Assembly: GCF_963662555.1 (NCBI RefSeq)
Contig: NZ_OY759719.1
Location: forward strand, 1,632,985 to 1,696,984
Length of the DNA stretch: 64,000 bases
Direction: 5' to 3'
Source: Thiomicrorhabdus sp.
GTDB lineage: Bacteria > Pseudomonadota > Gammaproteobacteria > Thiomicrospirales > Thiomicrospiraceae
The translations under genes and the position numbers were made by a program. Positions 30,579-39,739 of this stretch are shown piece by piece. The notes under the pieces are model-generated. The model worked only from the letters and a program-made list of their open reading frames with translations. It ran no database searches and was not told the DNA's origin. Numbering within the stretch: the stretch's first letter is position 1; each line of letters opens with the position of its first letter.

Positions 30579-32054
30579 ATGAAATTTATTGAAACCCGTG
30601 GCAATGATGGCCAAAGACCGACTTCAATTACGTTTGCCCAGGCAATCTTAAGCCCAATGTCTTCATTTGGCGGCATCTATTCACCAGAAAGCTTGCCATC
30701 ATTTGATTTAGATTTTATACAGTCACATATTGATTCTGGTTACAAAAAATTGGCTAAAGATATTTTAGCGATGTTTGAAGTCGATATTGATGAAGCGGTG
30801 ATTGATGAAGCTTTGAGTTTATATGATAAATTTGACGATCCAAGCAATCCTGTGCCGGTTGAAAAAGTGTATGACGATTTATATGTCAGCGAGCTATTTC
30901 ACGGACCAACACGTGCTTTTAAAGATATGGCACTTCAACCTTTTGGTTCAGTATTGTCTGCCGTGGCAGAACAGCGTAATGAAAAATATTTAATTTTAGC
31001 TGCAACCAGTGGCGATACTGGGCCTGCAGCATTAGAGACATTTAAAAACCGTAACAATGTTCAAGTTGCCTGTATGTATCCCGATGGTGGAACCTCAGAC
31101 GTTCAGCGTTTGCAAATGGTAACTGAAGATGCATCTAACCTTAAGGTTATAGGTATTCATGGTGATTTTGATGATGCTCAATCGGCATTAAAAATGTTGT
31201 TAACTTCTGATGCCTTTGCAGCTTCATTAAAAGAGCACAATATCTCTTTATCAGCGGCAAACTCAGTAAACTTTGGGCGCATTATTTTTCAAACCATTTA
31301 TCACGTTTATAGTTACTTAGAGCTTGTTCGTCAAGGTGCTATTAACCTGGGTGATAAGGTTTACCTAAACGTTCCAAGCGGAAACTTTGGTAATGCATTA
31401 GGTGGCTATTACGCTTATAAAATGGGTTTGCCTGTTGAGCAAATTCATATTGCTTCAAACAATAATAATGTTTTAACTAAGTTTATTACAACCGGTGAAT
31501 ATGACCTACGTGATGTGTCTGTGATTCCGACTACATCACCGGCTATGGATATTCTTAAGTCTTCAAATATTGAACGCATTTTATTTGATTTATTAGGTGC
31601 AGAACGTACTAAAGAGCTTATGCTTCAATTAGATAGCGATAAGTTCTACAAGATTAATGCAGATGAATTAGCTAAGGTGCAGGAGATTTTTGCGGCAGAT
31701 TTTTGTACCGATGAAGAAGGGCTTGATTACATTAAACAAGCGTTTTCTGTTGGTTATTTAATGTGTCCTCATACCGCAACCTGTTTTAAAGCTTATGATA
31801 CTTGCCGTAAAGATAAGAGTATTAAAACGATTGCCTATGCAACGGCTGAGTGGACTAAGTTTTCTCCGATTATTGCCTTTGCATTAACAGGTGAAAAGTT
31901 TGATAAAGACATCGATGCTCTAAAAATGATTGCTGAAAAAGCCAATGTTAAAATGCCAGCACAGATTGCTGAGCTTTTTGATAAACCGATCGCTCAACCT
32001 ACGGTTATTGATAAAACCGCTATTGAGTCTGAGATTTTAAGTTTTTTGAGTTAA
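30579..32054 (+). CDS. thrC: Threonine synthase
   Basis: A 491-residue PLP enzyme of fold type II converting O-phosphohomoserine to threonine. The PLP lysine is in GPTRAFKDMALQPFG, and the phosphate-binding loop in AATSGDTGPAALE. The length matches the long ThrC class. ATG with a possible TATAAT box at 30529-30534. It completes the local hom-thrC threonine branch. A 34-base perfect palindrome lies 40 bases after the stop. Confidence 0.98.
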   Translation: MKFIETRGNDGQRPTSITFAQAILSPMSSFGGIYSPESLPSFDLDFIQSHIDSGYKKLAKDILAMFEVDIDEAVIDEALSLYDKFDDPSNPVPVEKVYDDLYVSELFHGPTRAFKDMALQPFGSVLSAVAEQRNEKYLILAATSGDTGPAALETFKNRNNVQVACMYPDGGTSDVQRLQMVTEDASNLKVIGIHGDFDDAQSALKMLLTSDAFAASLKEHNISLSAANSVNFGRIIFQTIYHVYSYLELVRQGAINLGDKVYLNVPSGNFGNALGGYYAYKMGLPVEQIHIASNNNNVLTKFITTGEYDLRDVSVIPTTSPAMDILKSSNIERILFDLLGAERTKELMLQLDSDKFYKINADELAKVQEIFAADFCTDEEGLDYIKQAFSVGYLMCPHTATCFKAYDTCRKDKSIKTIAYATAEWTKFSPIIAFALTGEKFDKDIDALKMIAEKANVKMPAQIAELFDKPIAQPTVIDKTAIESEILSFLS

Positions 32055-32094
32055 TCTCGTTAGTAACCTCTGTCTAAACTGTCTTGTCTCTTTA

Positions 32095-32128
32095 AATATC
32101 AATTTACCAGGCCTGGTAAATTGATATT
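32095..32128. terminator. Iterated palindrome copy 9: 34-base perfect palindrome between thrC and recJ
   Basis: The complete ACCAGGCCTGGT core is extended on both sides by matching arms (AATATCAATTT and its complement). It sits between convergent thrC and recJ, so it probably acts as a two-way terminator, though it lacks a long T tract. Confidence 0.7.
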
Positions 32129-32181
32129 AACATCTTGAAATTAATATATTATTTGTAATTGAAGTTATTGATAACTAATTA

Positions 32182-33936
32182 TTACTGCATTGATTGAATG
32201 CGTAATTGAAGAGATGTTCTGCCTGCAAAATTATTTAAGCTTGGTTGATAACTGCACTGCACTTTATCGCCGACAATAAATGGAGTAGGTTCTTCTGAAG
32301 ACTGTTTAGCATTAAAATAAATAGCCTGAAACATAGCTCCTGTTTTCGTTTTTAACTTACAAGATAAATGGGTTTTGGTTTGCCCAACCTCACGCACTTG
32401 TACAATCGTAAATTCTCCAAAAAACATAGGCTTAGGCCATTCTCTTCCAAATGGTTCAAGTGCATTTATTTCTTCAATAAGTGTTGGAGTAAGTTGCCAA
32501 TCTTCTAGTTCACCATCGGTTTCAATAATGGGTACAGGTGCATTATCACCCAATTGAATTTTTACCGCTTGTTCAAATAACTCACTAAATTCTGGGTAGC
32601 TATCTATTTCAATCATGCAGCCAGCGGCACCTTTATGCCCACCCATTGAGAGAAATAATCCCTCTTTTTGATCAGCCATCCATTGAAATGCTTTACGTAA
32701 ATCAATATCGGGAACAACGCCACGTGCACTGCCTGCTAAAGTTCCATCTTCAAGATCTGTCATTGCCACGGTTGGTACACCATAAAGTTCACCGATACGA
32801 GAGGCAATAATGCCTTGTATTCCGGCATTTCCAGACAATTTAAGTGTCATAGAGTAGGTATCATCACGGTACTTATTTTTGGCTTGTTGCTGAGCTTGTT
32901 GCAGCATAACTTCTTGCTGGGCTCGTCGGTTTTGATTGTCTGTATCCAATTGCTGTAAAAAATGGCTAGCTAGTTCAACATTTGGAGCCGTTAAAAAGTT
33001 AAATGCCGTTGTAACATCGCTCACTCGGCTAGCGGCATTAATTCTGGTAGCAACCTGAAAACCTAAAAATTCTGCATCAAATGGTAAGCCTTGATTGTCA
33101 TTTAATTCTTTTAGAGCCTGCCAGGCAGGTGATTGGAAAAGGTTAATAAGCTGCAGTCCCGCATGCACAATAGCACGATTATTAGGGCTTTTAAGGCTTA
33201 CGCTATCGGCTACAGTACCTAATGCAATATTTAAAGCCAGGTACTTTAAAGACGGGCTGTTTTTATCAATTAGATTTTTTTGAATAAGTGCCTGTCTGAC
33301 CTGAGTCATCACTAAAAAAATTACAAAACAGCCAGCAACCGTTTTATCGTAATTACAGCCTTCTTGTTGAGGATTTACCGTGCAGATGGCACTTTTAGGC
33401 ACACCGTCTTGTGGAATTTGATGATGATCTGTTACACAAACTTCAATACCATGTGATTTAAGTGTGGCAATTCTGGCTTCGTCACTTGATCCTTGGTCAG
33501 CGGAGATGACCAAGGCAACAGGTTCTTTAATTGCTAAGATTCGTTTAACCACATCTTCAGTTATGCCGTAGCCTGTTTTACGATCACCAATTACATGCTT
33601 TATGCGTGATTTTGGTAATCCAAAGTAGTCACAGAGCGCGGTAGTGGCAACCCAAGCAGAAGTTACTCCATCAGTGTCGTAATCTGTTGCTAATACAATT
33701 AAGCCATCGGATTGAATCGCTTTAACAATAATCTCAGCTGCAAGATCAATATTTTTTAGAGCAGAAGGGTGTTGTATGTGTTTTAATTTTGGAAAAATAA
33801 TTTCATCTAACTGTTCAGTTTGGTCAGTTCTATTTGCGACCAATTTGGCTTGAAAGTCAGATAACCCTAAAGATTTAGCAACAGAGAAGACTGGATCAGA
33901 AGGGGTTCGTTGGACAATTTTTGGGTGTTTAATCAT
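32182..33936 (-). CDS. recJ: Single-stranded-DNA exonuclease RecJ
   Basis: A 584-residue 5'-3' exonuclease of the DHH phosphoesterase family, used in recombination and mismatch repair. Motif I is DYDTDGVTSA, the DHH motif is in VCVTDHHQIP, and the C-terminal DHHA1 part has GGHKGAAGC. An OB-fold follows near the C-terminus (QTKTHLSCKLKTKTGAMFQA). The ATG lies 17 bases from the divergent yqiA start, so their promoters must overlap the coding ends. Confidence 0.97.
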   Translation of the reverse strand: MIKHPKIVQRTPSDPVFSVAKSLGLSDFQAKLVANRTDQTEQLDEIIFPKLKHIQHPSALKNIDLAAEIIVKAIQSDGLIVLATDYDTDGVTSAWVATTALCDYFGLPKSRIKHVIGDRKTGYGITEDVVKRILAIKEPVALVISADQGSSDEARIATLKSHGIEVCVTDHHQIPQDGVPKSAICTVNPQQEGCNYDKTVAGCFVIFLVMTQVRQALIQKNLIDKNSPSLKYLALNIALGTVADSVSLKSPNNRAIVHAGLQLINLFQSPAWQALKELNDNQGLPFDAEFLGFQVATRINAASRVSDVTTAFNFLTAPNVELASHFLQQLDTDNQNRRAQQEVMLQQAQQQAKNKYRDDTYSMTLKLSGNAGIQGIIASRIGELYGVPTVAMTDLEDGTLAGSARGVVPDIDLRKAFQWMADQKEGLFLSMGGHKGAAGCMIEIDSYPEFSELFEQAVKIQLGDNAPVPIIETDGELEDWQLTPTLIEEINALEPFGREWPKPMFFGEFTIVQVREVGQTKTHLSCKLKTKTGAMFQAIYFNAKQSSEEPTPFIVGDKVQCSYQPSLNNFAGRTSLQLRIQSMQ

Positions 33937-33953
33937 AAAAGGATTTTAACAGA

Positions 33954-34589
33954 ATGCACAATTGTATTGGTGTCTATCTACACGGTTTTTTAAGTAGCGG
34001 AAAGAGTGAAAAAGGGCAATGGTTAGTGAATCAAGTACGTTTAGAGCAACAACAAAGCTCAGAAGTTGTTTTTTCAAAATTCATTACCGTGACTTACCCA
34101 ATAAAATCGGTAGCAGAAAGCATTAATGCCATTGAGAAAATCATTATTCAGCATAAAGATAAGCTAGCCAAAATCATACTCCTGGGTTCATCTATGGGAG
34201 GTTATTACGCCCAATATTTTGCTGATAAATATCAGCTGCCTTATGTCATGATTAACCCTGCTCTTAATCCTGTACCGTTGTTTATACAAAACCAAGGTGA
34301 GCATATTAATCCTTCAACAGGTGAGCATGTTTGTATTGATAACGCTTATATTCAGGATATACAAAAATATGATATTGAATCATTAAATCCAAATTTACCA
34401 GGCCTGTTATTAATTGATATTGATGACGAAGTAATTGATGTAGATTTTGCAATTCAACGCTATAAAAAAATAGAACAAAATCAAGGAAGTTTATCTAAGA
34501 TTGTCGTATATTCTGGCGGAGATCATCGCTTTATTCATATGGATGATGCTTGGTTAAAGATAAAAGAATTTGTGAAGAGTTTACCTTAA
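33954..34589 (+). CDS. yqiA: YqiA-like alpha/beta-hydrolase esterase
   Basis: A 211-residue alpha/beta hydrolase. The nucleophile elbow is GSSMGGYYA, the oxyanion segment YLHGFLSSGKSEKG lies at residues 8-21, and the acid and His are visible in the C-terminal part (IDIDDEVID, GGDHRF). Similar to E. coli YqiA, an esterase of short acyl-CoA or esters with unclear natural substrate. Divergent from recJ. A palindrome copy is read as LPGLLL. Confidence 0.88.
   Translation: MHNCIGVYLHGFLSSGKSEKGQWLVNQVRLEQQQSSEVVFSKFITVTYPIKSVAESINAIEKIIIQHKDKLAKIILLGSSMGGYYAQYFADKYQLPYVMINPALNPVPLFIQNQGEHINPSTGEHVCIDNAYIQDIQKYDIESLNPNLPGLLLIDIDDEVIDVDFAIQRYKKIEQNQGSLSKIVVYSGGDHRFIHMDDAWLKIKEFVKSLP
34397..34408. 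repeat. Iterated palindrome copy 10 (inside yqiA)
   Basis: TTTACCAGGCCTGTT, read as LPGLLL. Confidence 0.7.
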
Positions 34590-34648
34590 TGCGGTAGTTA
34601 TATTGTGGTTGTTATGTTGTGATGGTTAAATGATTCAGATTTAATCCT

Positions 34649-34963
34649 CTAACTCCAGCTATCAAAAACTTTACCTAGTGATTGATCAACGTTATTTTGC
34701 ACTTCAAGTACTTTCATTAAGGCCAGCATTTGATTTTTAGTTCCCGTTAATCCAATTAAATTCGTTTCAAGAGAATTATTGTTTAAATGACTGTTGTTTA
34801 AGGCACTGTAATTGGGTTCTGGGTAACTGGTTGTGCTTTTAATTGTTTGATTTTGTTCAACAAGTGAATGGTTTATTGATTGGCTAATAGTATTAATTTT
34901 GTTTGCCCCTTGTGTCAGGGCATTGCTAGCAATTAGCGATGTATTTAATGGGGAAATTTGCAT
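34649..34963 (-). CDS. Small hypothetical protein
   Basis: About 104 residues, rich in Asn, Ser and Leu, without signal peptide or membrane helix. The start MQISPLNTSLIASNALTQG and a C-terminal helical segment (TKNQMLALMKVLEVQNNVDQSLGKVFDSW) resemble small flagellum-associated proteins in composition, but I do not recognise the family. An AGGA box favours the ATG at 34963 over the one at 34972. The next gene upstream on this strand is also of unknown function. Confidence 0.6.
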   Translation of the reverse strand: MQISPLNTSLIASNALTQGANKINTISQSINHSLVEQNQTIKSTTSYPEPNYSALNNSHLNNNSLETNLIGLTGTKNQMLALMKVLEVQNNVDQSLGKVFDSWS

Positions 34964-35003
34964 TTCTAACATTCCTAAAAATTATTAACCTGATACGACA
35001 ATA

Positions 35004-35657
35004 TTAAACTGACTTATTATCTTTATTTACTTCATAAGGATCATTGGTTTTTATGGTGTATTTTATAAAAATATTCCCCAATCTTTCACTGCCTTCGCGA
35101 TCAATGACAATGCTCATATCCTCATCTTGCCAGGTATAACTTAAATATGAGAGCCCACCGCCAGAGTTTTTGCGTTTGATATAAGTTGGCTTACCTAATT
35201 CTGTTATCAAACTCATTGCGATATCCTGAGTTTGAATGGCACTTGTCTTGTTATTCACTTCTAAAGAATAAGGGCGATAGAGTCTTTTTACTGAAGTGAC
35301 TTTCCCTGCATGGTTATATCTAAAAGTAATATAGTAACTGTCTCGTAAAATCGTCCAAGGATAGAATTTATCAATGTTACGCTGTCTTACAGTCGTTTGG
35401 GCCTGTAAAAATCCACCTATATCCCATAGTTGCTCCCTTACTTTATTAAGATCAGCATCAATGAGTTTTAATCCTAAAAACTTTGTATCTTTAAGAGGTT
35501 TAGTCTTTTCTATATTTAAACCATTAGGTTCGGTTTCGGCATAGCTTTTTACGGAGAAGAGTAGAGAAGCACTCAAAACAAAACATAAACTTAAAAACAA
35601 GATAATTTGATTTAACAAAAATTGTTTTTTTAAAATTAGGGTGTAATGGTTTTTCAT
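35004..35657 (-). CDS. Exported hypothetical protein
   Basis: About 217 residues with an N-terminal basic patch and hydrophobic segment (residues 13-38) ending in SYAETE, consistent with a signal peptide cleaved after YA. The mature part alternates strands and charged loops (DSYYITFRYNHAGKVTSVKRLYRP, LSYLSYTWQDEDMSIVIDREG), giving a small beta-sandwich impression. No family is recognised. ATG at 35657 is preferred to TTG at 35693. It follows the kinase-fusion gene on the same strand after 82 bases. Confidence 0.65.
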   Translation of the reverse strand: MKNHYTLILKKQFLLNQIILFLSLCFVLSASLLFSVKSYAETEPNGLNIEKTKPLKDTKFLGLKLIDADLNKVREQLWDIGGFLQAQTTVRQRNIDKFYPWTILRDSYYITFRYNHAGKVTSVKRLYRPYSLEVNNKTSAIQTQDIAMSLITELGKPTYIKRKNSGGGLSYLSYTWQDEDMSIVIDREGSERLGNIFIKYTIKTNDPYEVNKDNKSV

Positions 35658-35739
35658 TATCTGCAAATCCAAATAAATCGCTAGTAAAAACAACTTAATT
35701 AATGAAGAAAGCTGAGTTTAAACGAATAATAATTTATAA

Positions 35740-37353
35740 CTAAGTTATCGGCAGATTAAGGAATTTCTGAATAGTTTGAAGAGGAAAAACTTTTCTTAAG
35801 TCTTCATTTTTGAGAATTAGGGCATTTTCACTGGCATGAATTGGCTGATAGTTTTCTCTTTGCTTTTGCATAACGGCAATGTCAGCATCAGAAGGGTTAT
35901 CGTTTAATTGTTGACGAGATTGAATTGCATTTATAGAGGTTTGTAGTTCGGTTGTGATTGAGAATAAATAGCTCTGTGCATTATTGTCTAGAGCTAAATC
36001 ATAAAATCTTTGGCGGTGTTCTTGTTTTAAGAACGTAGCATCTAAAATAACATTAAAACCATTTTTTAAACAGATTGCTGTATTTTCAGCCATCGCTTGA
36101 TAGGTTTTTTTATTCATTTCTGTTGAATATAAACTTTGTTTTTGCAATTCATTAGGGCGATCATGAGCGGCTAAACCAAATAACGTTTTACGTATGCGGT
36201 CTGAATTAATCACAATCGCATTAAAGTCATTTAACTCTTGCTGAAGTTGATAAGCAAAATGGCTCTTGCCAGAACCTGATACTCCATTAATTAAAATGCA
36301 TTTTGGCTGATTAGGTGTTTGTGAGTAATTTAATGCTTGCTGAATATAGTTTTTTGCAGTGAGTTCTACCTGGTTTTGTTGAATACTTTTACTGGGTAGC
36401 TGCTGTGCTCTTAAGGTTGTGATTTTAGCTCTAACCAGAGTGCGGTAAACTCGGTAAAAGTTTAATAAATTCAACCCATTGTAGTCTAAAGTTTTACTTA
36501 AATATAAAGATAAAATAGTGTAGCTTGCTGTCTTTTGTTGTTTAAATTCTAAGTCAATTAGCAGGAATGCTAAATCACTTATTGTATCAATCCAACGAAA
36601 TGCCTCATTAAATTCAATGCCATCAAAAAGTACAGGATGGTCATCTATTAAAGTGATGTTATCCAGATGCAAATCACCATGGCAGGCCTTAACAAATCCA
36701 TCTGCTTTTCTCTGGCTAAGCTGTTCTTTGACTTGATTGTATTTATGATGAGTCCAATCTAACAAATCTGTTAAATCAGTTTGAGTTTGCGAATCTGTAA
36801 AATGCTTTTGTAATGTCGGAAAATTATCCAACATGGGTTGCAATTGAATCTTAGGGTTGCCGTATGGTTCGGTCTGATTGACACTTTTTGCATTGCAATG
36901 AAACTCAACAATTTGGTTTGTTAGGTCTTCTATCATTTTGGCATTTAAAACACCTTGTTTAAGTAATCGTCCTAGAACCATATTGGGATCAAACTGACGC
37001 ATTTTGACTAAGTAATCAATAACATCATTATCTGTTTTTGTAGATATCGTTGTATCTTGTCCAGCATCACATATTTGCAGTTTATGGTTTTTTAAACTGA
37101 TTTGATTTACGCCAATATATAAATCAGGAGCCGTTCTCTGGTTTAATTCAACTTCTAAAAAGCAATATTGCTTTCTTTTTTGCAGAGTAGAGAAATCCAA
37201 AAAACCAAAATCTACAGGTTTTTTGAGTTTATACGCGAATTGTCCCGTTAAAAACACGATTGAGATATGGGTTTCTATCGTCGTGATGACTTCAACTGGG
37301 TGAGGATAGGTATCCGGGGTGAGAAGTGCGTCTATTAGTTCAGCAGTATTCAA
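35740..37353 (-). CDS. Fusion of aminoglycoside-phosphotransferase-like kinase and P-loop kinase
   Basis: About 537 residues. The N-terminal half has a kinase-like fold: KLKKPVDFGFLDFS with an ATP-binding Lys, catalytic CHGDLHLDNI and metal-binding LFDGIEFNE. The C-terminal third (from about residue 355) is a P-loop kinase with Walker A GVSGSGKSH. This fusion (COG2187 plus COG0645) is widespread in proteobacteria; its substrate is unknown and it need not confer drug resistance. A TTG at 37353 gives an N-terminus matching relatives; the ATG at 37422 would add a hydrophobic leader that looks spurious. Confidence 0.82.
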   Translation of the reverse strand: MNTAELIDALLTPDTYPHPVEVITTIETHISIVFLTGQFAYKLKKPVDFGFLDFSTLQKRKQYCFLEVELNQRTAPDLYIGVNQISLKNHKLQICDAGQDTTISTKTDNDVIDYLVKMRQFDPNMVLGRLLKQGVLNAKMIEDLTNQIVEFHCNAKSVNQTEPYGNPKIQLQPMLDNFPTLQKHFTDSQTQTDLTDLLDWTHHKYNQVKEQLSQRKADGFVKACHGDLHLDNITLIDDHPVLFDGIEFNEAFRWIDTISDLAFLLIDLEFKQQKTASYTILSLYLSKTLDYNGLNLLNFYRVYRTLVRAKITTLRAQQLPSKSIQQNQVELTAKNYIQQALNYSQTPNQPKCILINGVSGSGKSHFAYQLQQELNDFNAIVINSDRIRKTLFGLAAHDRPNELQKQSLYSTEMNKKTYQAMAENTAICLKNGFNVILDATFLKQEHRQRFYDLALDNNAQSYLFSITTELQTSINAIQSRQQLNDNPSDADIAVMQKQRENYQPIHASENALILKNEDLRKVFPLQTIQKFLNLPIT

Positions 37354-37515
37354 TATAATGAACTCTGTTTCGGTTGGAGAAAAGCAGGGGAATACAATGT
37401 AAAAAAGCCAATAAAACAACATAAACTGTATTTGTATTGGCTTTATTTCAAGCGTCTTGTTGATTTTGTAGTTAAATTTTTAAGAATTTAACAAACTAAA
37501 TCAATCTTAAGAAAA

Positions 37516-37941
37516 CTAGGCAACACCTTGTTTTTCACGAATTTCTTGCTTGCGTTTCATTTCAACCGTTAAATCAGCAGTAGGGCGAGCTTCCATTCTT
37601 GCTAGTCCAATCTCTTCACCACTCATTTTGCAATAACCGTATTCGCCAGATTCAATATCACGTAATGATTTATCAATTTTGGAAATTAACTTTCTTTCAC
37701 GATCACGAGTACGCAGTTCAAGAGCAAACTCTTCTTCTTGAGAGGCACGATCATTTGGATCTGCTGGTGTATCAGAATCTTTTTTTAGATGAGAAACGGT
37801 ACTATTAGCTTCTTCAATAAGTTGCATTTTCCATGCTAATAGCTTGCCTTTAAAGTGCTGAAGCATTTCAGGGCTCATGTATTCTTCGCCTTTTTTTGGC
37901 TTATACATTGGGTAGTTTTCAATAAAGTCGATATTTTCCAT
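37516..37941 (-). CDS. dksA: DksA-family RNA polymerase regulator with degenerate zinc finger
   Basis: About 141 residues. DksA binds the RNA polymerase secondary channel and works with ppGpp. The coiled-coil tip DPNDRASQEEEFALELR keeps the two Asp residues needed for function. The zinc-finger region reads YCKMSGEEIG...ARPTADLTVEMK: three of four Cys are replaced (by Ser, Thr and Met), as in zinc-independent DksA paralogues. ATG at 37941 has GGAGAG upstream; the in-frame ATG at 38004 would add 21 residues. relA is also in the window, so both ppGpp synthesis and response genes are present. Confidence 0.93.
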   Translation of the reverse strand: MENIDFIENYPMYKPKKGEEYMSPEMLQHFKGKLLAWKMQLIEEANSTVSHLKKDSDTPADPNDRASQEEEFALELRTRDRERKLISKIDKSLRDIESGEYGYCKMSGEEIGLARMEARPTADLTVEMKRKQEIREKQGVA

Positions 37942-38326
37942 TTTTCTCTCCAAAACACCGTATTTTTTATGTTGTTTGAGCTTTGTAGCAAGATACGGTT
38001 TCATTTAACCGTGTTTTATATCAGTTTTGTTTCCTTTCAACAAGCAAATTTTGTTAATGAATTGATAGGAAATGATGCTTAAGCATGTATAAAAGTTAGT
38101 TAGGTTAATCATAAACAGTTTAAAAACCTTTTCACTTGATATTATCACGTGATTCAAGCAAAATCTTTTTCAGTTATTAAATTATTGAATAAGTTGTACA
38201 AGATTTTTAATTAAATTTTTGTTTTTGTATCTTTTTTATAAAAGTGAAATCAAAAGAATAATTAGCAAAGAAACTTAGTACCCTTAGAGATAAATCAATT
38301 TGTAAATTATTAAAAGAGAGTTTTCC
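37942..38326. other. Gene-free divergent region between dksA and cbbY
   Basis: 385 AT-rich bases that must hold the promoters of the divergent dksA and cbbY genes. I see no convincing ORF, RNA gene or palindrome copy in it; the AAAGAGAG before cbbY is its ribosome site. Confidence 0.6.
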
Positions 38327-39091
38327 ATGGCTGAATTACAAGCACTTTTATTTGATGTTGACGGTACACTTGCTGATACAGAAAAAGACGGGCATCGTCC
38401 TGCATTTAACATGGCTTTTGAAGAAGCTGGCTTGGATTGGAATTGGGATGTTGATCTATATGGAAAGCTTTTAGCGGTAACTGGTGGTAAAGAGCGTATT
38501 CGTTTTTACTTAGAAAAATTCAATACGGATTTTGTTAAGCCAGATAATTTTGATGACTTTGTTAAAGGGCTACATGCAGCTAAAACTAAGTTTTATACGC
38601 AATTAATGGCGGAAGGTAAGATTCCTTTGCGCCCAGGCGTTGAAGCTCTTATTAATGAAGCTAAAGAGTCGGGTATGCGTATGGCTGTTGTTACAACAAC
38701 AACACCAGAAAACGTTACTGCTCTTTTAGATAATACTTTGGGCAAAGGTTCTGAAAGTTGGTTTGAAGTAATTGCCGCAGGAGATATCGTGCCAGCTAAA
38801 AAGCCTGCTCCAGATATCTATATTTGGGCTTTAGAGCAGATGAGCTTAACGCCAGACCAAGCAATTGCATTTGAAGATTCTCGCAATGGTATTTTGTCAT
38901 CTGTTGCTGCAGATTTAAAAACTATCGTAACGATTAATGATTACACCAAAGAAGATGATTTTAGTGATGCGGTATTAGTCTTAGACCAAATGGGAGATAA
39001 TACGAATCCTTTTACCGTTCTAAGTGGTGATGCTCATGGTAAAGACTATTTAGACTTAGAATTGGTTAAAAAAATCCATGCTGCAAATTAA
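38327..39091 (+). CDS. cbbY: CbbY-type HAD phosphatase (xylulose-1,5-bisphosphate phosphatase)
   Basis: A 254-residue HAD-superfamily phosphatase. Motif I is FDVDGTLADTE with nucleophile Asp10 and acid Asp12; motif II is VVTTTTPENV, and the last motif is AFEDSRNG. The stretch NMAFEEAGLDWNWD and the GGKERIRFYL block are typical of CbbY, which removes xylulose-1,5-bisphosphate, a Rubisco inhibitor, yielding xylulose 5-phosphate. This implies a Calvin cycle, although Rubisco genes are not in the window. A tandem hairpin pair follows. Confidence 0.9.
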   Translation: MAELQALLFDVDGTLADTEKDGHRPAFNMAFEEAGLDWNWDVDLYGKLLAVTGGKERIRFYLEKFNTDFVKPDNFDDFVKGLHAAKTKFYTQLMAEGKIPLRPGVEALINEAKESGMRMAVVTTTTPENVTALLDNTLGKGSESWFEVIAAGDIVPAKKPAPDIYIWALEQMSLTPDQAIAFEDSRNGILSSVAADLKTIVTINDYTKEDDFSDAVLVLDQMGDNTNPFTVLSGDAHGKDYLDLELVKKIHAAN

Positions 39092-39152
39092 TGGTCTAGA
39101 TAAATAGTCCATATTTAGAGCTGTTTAGCATTATTCAATTAAAATTTTTAAT

Positions 39153-39193
39153 AAAAAAACCGTATTTTATGTAATTTAAAATACGGTTTTTTT
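39153..39193. terminator. Bidirectional terminator between cbbY and hopJ
   Basis: A perfect 17-base stem (seven A, then CCGTATTTTA, and its complement) around a 7-base loop, between convergent genes. Confidence 0.9.
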
Positions 39194-39194
39194 A

Positions 39195-39214
39195 TTTTAC
39201 CAGGCCTGGTAAAA
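39195..39214. repeat. Iterated palindrome copy 11 (cbbY-hopJ gap)
   Basis: The perfect 20-base palindrome TTTTACCAGGCCTGGTAAAA, one base after the preceding terminator hairpin. Confidence 0.85.
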
Positions 39215-39245
39215 CTATTTAAAAAGTGTTTGATTTAATTTAATT

Positions 39246-39596
39246 TTATTTTTTTAAAGTTAAAGCACGCCCTTCAAATTTAATTTTTTCCCAACCAAAC
39301 TCAATAAAGTTTCTAATATTTTGATGGTCGTCGTTTTCAGGATGTTGCAAAACATCAATCATATAGTAATCACCAAAAGCATTTAACGTTGCTTGTTTTG
39401 ATAGGCTGTGTTCAATTGCAAAAGAGAACACTTTGCATGAGCCATTATTGCTATTAGCCTCATTTAATAAGTTACCGTTTGTAAACTGAGTTGGCGTAAA
39501 GTCATAATAAGCATCAATTACACTGATTACAGTGCTGAATTCAACAGGGTTTTTATTCAATTTTTCTACTAATGACTTTGGTGTAATATCACTCAT
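39246..39596 (-). CDS. HopJ-family protein
   Basis: A 116-residue protein matching the HopJ family (named after a Pseudomonas syringae type III effector candidate, but found in many free-living bacteria). Conserved blocks are VISVIDAYYDFTPTQFTNG, NNGSCKVFSFA and HPENDDHQNIRNF, followed by FEGRALT. The role is unknown; presence in non-pathogens speaks against effector function here. It converges on cbbY across two adjacent hairpins. AGGAG precedes the ATG. Confidence 0.88.
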   Translation of the reverse strand: MSDITPKSLVEKLNKNPVEFSTVISVIDAYYDFTPTQFTNGNLLNEANSNNGSCKVFSFAIEHSLSKQATLNAFGDYYMIDVLQHPENDDHQNIRNFIEFGWEKIKFEGRALTLKK

Positions 39597-39739
39597 TTTA
39601 TTCTCCTATAAAGTATGAAATAACCGAGTTTTTAGAAAGTAAAAGATACACCAAACATTTATCTTTTGGTGCCTTTTTGATGAAAATATTTTATCTTTTT
39701 TATGGTTTGTATTTGAAGATGGTTGACGATAAAGTCGAT

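Noticed and set aside
35740..37353. Aminoglycoside resistance gene
   Set aside because: The fusion belongs to a widespread housekeeping-type family of unknown substrate; nothing indicates resistance or mobility.
39246..39596. HopJ as a type III effector
   Set aside because: No secretion genes are nearby and the family is common in free-living bacteria.
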